Source of the DNA: an uncultured Lachnospiraceae bacterium
GTDB lineage: Bacteria > Bacillota > Clostridia > Lachnospirales > Lachnospiraceae
Length of the DNA: 7,653 nucleotides
NCBI GenBank assembly: GCA_905236615.1
Contig: CAJORC010000402.1
Coordinates: forward strand, 1 to 7,653
Direction: 5' to 3'
Shown: positions 5,253 through 7,653 of the stretch, piece by piece
How the letters are laid out: every line of letters begins with the position of its first letter
Position numbering within the stretch: the stretch's first letter is position 1
Translations under genes and position numbers: made by a program
The notes under the pieces: model-generated
Database searches by the model: none
What the model saw: only the letters and a program-made list of their open reading frames with translations
What the model was told of the DNA's origin: nothing

Positions 5253-7382
5253 ATGGGAGAAGAACTGGATGGAATGCTGGACATGTACCTGTATGAAAAT
5301 GGACAGCTTCTTGAACAGCTTGAAATGACTACCCTGGAAAAGAAAGATGCGGACAGCTTCGATGATGATGACATCAACGAGTTTTTCCGTGTAATGCATA
5401 CCATAAAGGGCTCGTCCGGAATCATGATGTTTGATAATATCATGAAACTTGCTCACAAGCTGGAAGATGTTTTTTTCTATATCAGAGAGTCGCATCCGGA
5501 TAATGTTCCGCACCTTGAGCTGGTTGAAAAAATTCTTGCCGTATCGGATTTCTTAAGGGAAGAATTTGACAATATCAAGGAAGGCGGAGAACCGACAAAA
5601 GATTCATCTGCACTGATCAAGGACATAGATAAATTCCTTACAAAGATCAAGAATGAGATTCTTGAAGAGGACAAAGAACTTCCTAAAGAAGAACCCGATG
5701 AAGGACCGCAGCAGTTCTACATTGGTGCGGCAGGCGGTGATAAGTTTAAGTATTATTACGTTATAGCTTATTATCGTAATGATACTCAGATGAGTAACAT
5801 TCATGCCTATGCACTTGCAAATTCACTTAAGGAAGTAACGGATGAGATGTATTACTCACCTGAGGATATAATTACGAATGAAGCCTCAGCTGATGTGATA
5901 CTTGAACAGGGATTCAAGATACTCCTTAAGAGTAATCTTGAAGAAGATGATATCAAGGCTGCACTGGGCGGCTTTGATGTTGAAAGCACTGAGGTTTCAA
6001 AGTGCAGCAAGGAAGAATTTGAGGCAGGATTTGATGTACCGAATGAGATAGTTGGTTCGGATACCATTGATCTTGGCGAGGCAGAAGCTCCTGCAGAGGA
6101 TAAGAAAGAGGAGAAACCTGAAAAGAAGGATGAGGTCAAACCCGGTGACTATGTCATTGAAAATAAATCAGCGGGAAAGAAGGCAACCTTTGCCAAGAAT
6201 AAAAAGTCTAAGGCTGCTGCGGCAAGTTATATAAGCGTAAATGTCAATAAGATCGACCAGCTTATGGACCTTATAGGAGAAGTTGTTATCGCAGAGTCGG
6301 TCGTACTTCAGAATCCTGACCTGAACGTACCGGGACTTAACCTTACAAACTTCAATAAAGCTGCAGCCCAGCTCACTAAATTCATATCCGAAATGCAGGA
6401 TGTCATAATGTCGATGCGAATGATGACGCTGACGAATACATTCCAGAAGATGAACAGGATAGTATTCGATACGTCGAGAAAAGTCGGCAAGGATATTGAG
6501 TTTAAGATGATCGGTGAGAATACCGAAGTTGATAAGAACATCATAGAGCACATTTCGGATCCTCTTATGCACATGATCAGAAATTCTATCGATCATGGTA
6601 TTGAGGATAAGGAAGAAAGAAAAGCGGCAGGAAAGAGTGAAAAGGGTCTGATCACACTCGAAGCCAAGAATGAGGGCGGAAAGGTTCTGATCAGTGTAAG
6701 CGATGATGGCGGAGGTATGAATCCGGAGAAGCTTTTTGCAAAGGCCAAAAAGAACGGAATTGTTCCGAGGGACAAAACCATCGCAGATTATACCAATAAG
6801 GAGATTTATCAGTTTATTACCTCACCGGGATTCTCAACAAAGGAAAAAGTAACAGAACTCTCGGGCAGAGGTGTCGGCATGGACGTTGTAATGCAGAATA
6901 TCCAGTCGGTTGGAGGAATGCTTGAGATTGACTCGGAGTACGGAAAAGGCTCGACGATGACATTAAAGATACCTCTGACACTTGCAATAATCAGCGGTAT
7001 CCTGATGGAAGTAGGAAATCAGAAGTTTGTTATTGAGACAGGATCGGTAAAGGAATTCATAAACGTCAAAGGTTCGAGCATTATCAGGGAACCGGACGGT
7101 GAAGAATATCTCAATGTGCGCGGACAGTATTATATGGTTGTAAGGCTTAATGAGAAATACCATATCAGGGATGGCAGAAAAGAGATAGACGACGGAATCA
7201 TGATACTTACCGAATATGAGAGCCAGAAGATATGTATTTTCGTTGACAGGCTGCTGGGCGGACAGGAAATAGTTGTTAAACCTATCCCCGAATATATCAA
7301 GAAGGTTGACGGACTTTCAGGATGCACACAGCTTGGCGATGGAAGCATAGCACTGATACTTGATATCGGCACACTTTCATGA
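5253..7382 (+). CDS. cheA: Chemotaxis histidine kinase CheA
   Basis: CheA is the central kinase of the receptor array; it phosphorylates itself on P1 and passes phosphate to CheY and CheB. At 709 residues its layout is complete: P1 Hpt (1-135) with H49 in MHTIKGSSG; a P2 response-regulator docking domain (about 163-245, including MSNIHAY and PEDIITNE) of the Firmicutes type; a charged Lys/Glu linker (about 275-322); P3 dimerisation helices (325-395); P4 ATPase (about 396-575) with HMIRNSIDHGIE (440-451), DDGGGM (484-489) and SGRGVGMDVV (537-546); and P5, the CheW-like regulatory domain (577-709). The usual RMVPL-type motif at the P3/P4 junction reads RMMTL (389-393). A strong AGGAGGG (5241-5247) lies five bases before the ATG. 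It is 27 bases after the CheY-like gene and 22 before cheW. Confidence 0.97.
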   Translation: MGEELDGMLDMYLYENGQLLEQLEMTTLEKKDADSFDDDDINEFFRVMHTIKGSSGIMMFDNIMKLAHKLEDVFFYIRESHPDNVPHLELVEKILAVSDFLREEFDNIKEGGEPTKDSSALIKDIDKFLTKIKNEILEEDKELPKEEPDEGPQQFYIGAAGGDKFKYYYVIAYYRNDTQMSNIHAYALANSLKEVTDEMYYSPEDIITNEASADVILEQGFKILLKSNLEEDDIKAALGGFDVESTEVSKCSKEEFEAGFDVPNEIVGSDTIDLGEAEAPAEDKKEEKPEKKDEVKPGDYVIENKSAGKKATFAKNKKSKAAAASYISVNVNKIDQLMDLIGEVVIAESVVLQNPDLNVPGLNLTNFNKAAAQLTKFISEMQDVIMSMRMMTLTNTFQKMNRIVFDTSRKVGKDIEFKMIGENTEVDKNIIEHISDPLMHMIRNSIDHGIEDKEERKAAGKSEKGLITLEAKNEGGKVLISVSDDGGGMNPEKLFAKAKKNGIVPRDKTIADYTNKEIYQFITSPGFSTKEKVTELSGRGVGMDVVMQNIQSVGGMLEIDSEYGKGSTMTLKIPLTLAIISGILMEVGNQKFVIETGSVKEFINVKGSSIIREPDGEEYLNVRGQYYMVVRLNEKYHIRDGRKEIDDGIMILTEYESQKICIFVDRLLGGQEIVVKPIPEYIKKVDGLSGCTQLGDGSIALILDIGTLS

Positions 7383-7404
7383 AAATAGGGAAAGGAGAGA
7401 GCGC

Positions 7405-7653
7405 ATGGCGGAAGAAAAAGTAGAAGATGCTTTACTGGAAACCGAAGAAGGATTGAGTGCGATAGGTACGCATCAGTTCATGACCTTTAAGTCCGGTACG
7501 GAATACTATGGTATAGAACTTAAGTATGTCAATGAGATAATGGGAATACAGCCGATCACCGAAATACCTGAAGTTGAAGATTACATAAAGGGGCTGATAA
7601 ACTTAAGAGGAAAAATAGTACCGGTAATTGATGTGAGAACCAGATTTAAGCAG
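7405..7653 (+). CDS. cheW: Chemotaxis coupling protein CheW (N-terminal part, cut by window edge)
   Basis: CheW is a small soluble adaptor that links chemoreceptors to the P5 domain of CheA. The 83 residues present begin with an acidic tail of about 20 residues, then show the SH3-like CheW fold: QFMTF (23-27), YGIELKYVNEI (34-44), ITEIPEV (50-56) and the family hallmark GLINLRGKIVPVIDVRTRF (63-81). The frame is open to the last base, so roughly the C-terminal half lies outside the window. AAAGGAGAG (7391-7399) is five bases before ATG 7405, which is 22 bases after cheA. The order cheA-cheW is typical of chemotaxis operons. A CheV, which adds a receiver after the CheW part, cannot be excluded because the C-terminus is missing. 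Confidence 0.92.
   Translation, partial: MAEEKVEDALLETEEGLSAIGTHQFMTFKSGTEYYGIELKYVNEIMGIQPITEIPEVEDYIKGLINLRGKIVPVIDVRTRFKQ

Overview
The window is one rightward gene cluster dedicated to chemotaxis-type signalling, preceded by about 540 bases of AT-rich, mostly non-coding DNA. Codon use (many ATA, AGA and AAG codons), strong GGAGG-type ribosome binding sites, very short intergenic gaps, moderate-to-low GC and the protein styles (CheA with a Firmicutes-type P2 domain) suggest a motile clostridial Firmicute, most likely a Lachnospiraceae-like organism. That placement is inference, because no taxonomic marker gene is present.

Layout. Bases 1-539 hold no confident gene. They contain a near-consensus sigma-A promoter pointing left out of the window, an 11-bp-spaced direct repeat, a possible 39-residue peptide gene, an AT-rich hairpin and a TATAAT box inside a small inverted repeat just ahead of the operon. 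From 540 the genes run, all on the plus strand: soluble PAS-histidine kinase; receiver fused to a histidine-free HD-GYP-like domain; CheR methyltransferase; CheB methylesterase; stand-alone CheY-like receiver; CheA kinase; and the first 83 codons of a CheW coupling protein, cut by the right edge. Gaps range from an 8-base overlap to 27 bases, and no terminator is visible between genes, so a single transcript is likely.

How the parts work together. CheA and CheW would form the array core with chemoreceptors encoded elsewhere. CheA autophosphorylates in P1 and passes phosphate to the CheY-like protein and to CheB. CheR and CheB set receptor methylation. The unusual part is the leading pair: a cytosolic kinase whose C-terminal tail looks like a histidine phosphotransfer domain without its histidine, and an overlapping response regulator whose output domain resembles HD-GYP phosphodiesterases but has no histidine at all. 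This suggests an accessory two-component branch, probably non-catalytic in its output, wired into the chemotaxis operon. That is the most novel feature here.
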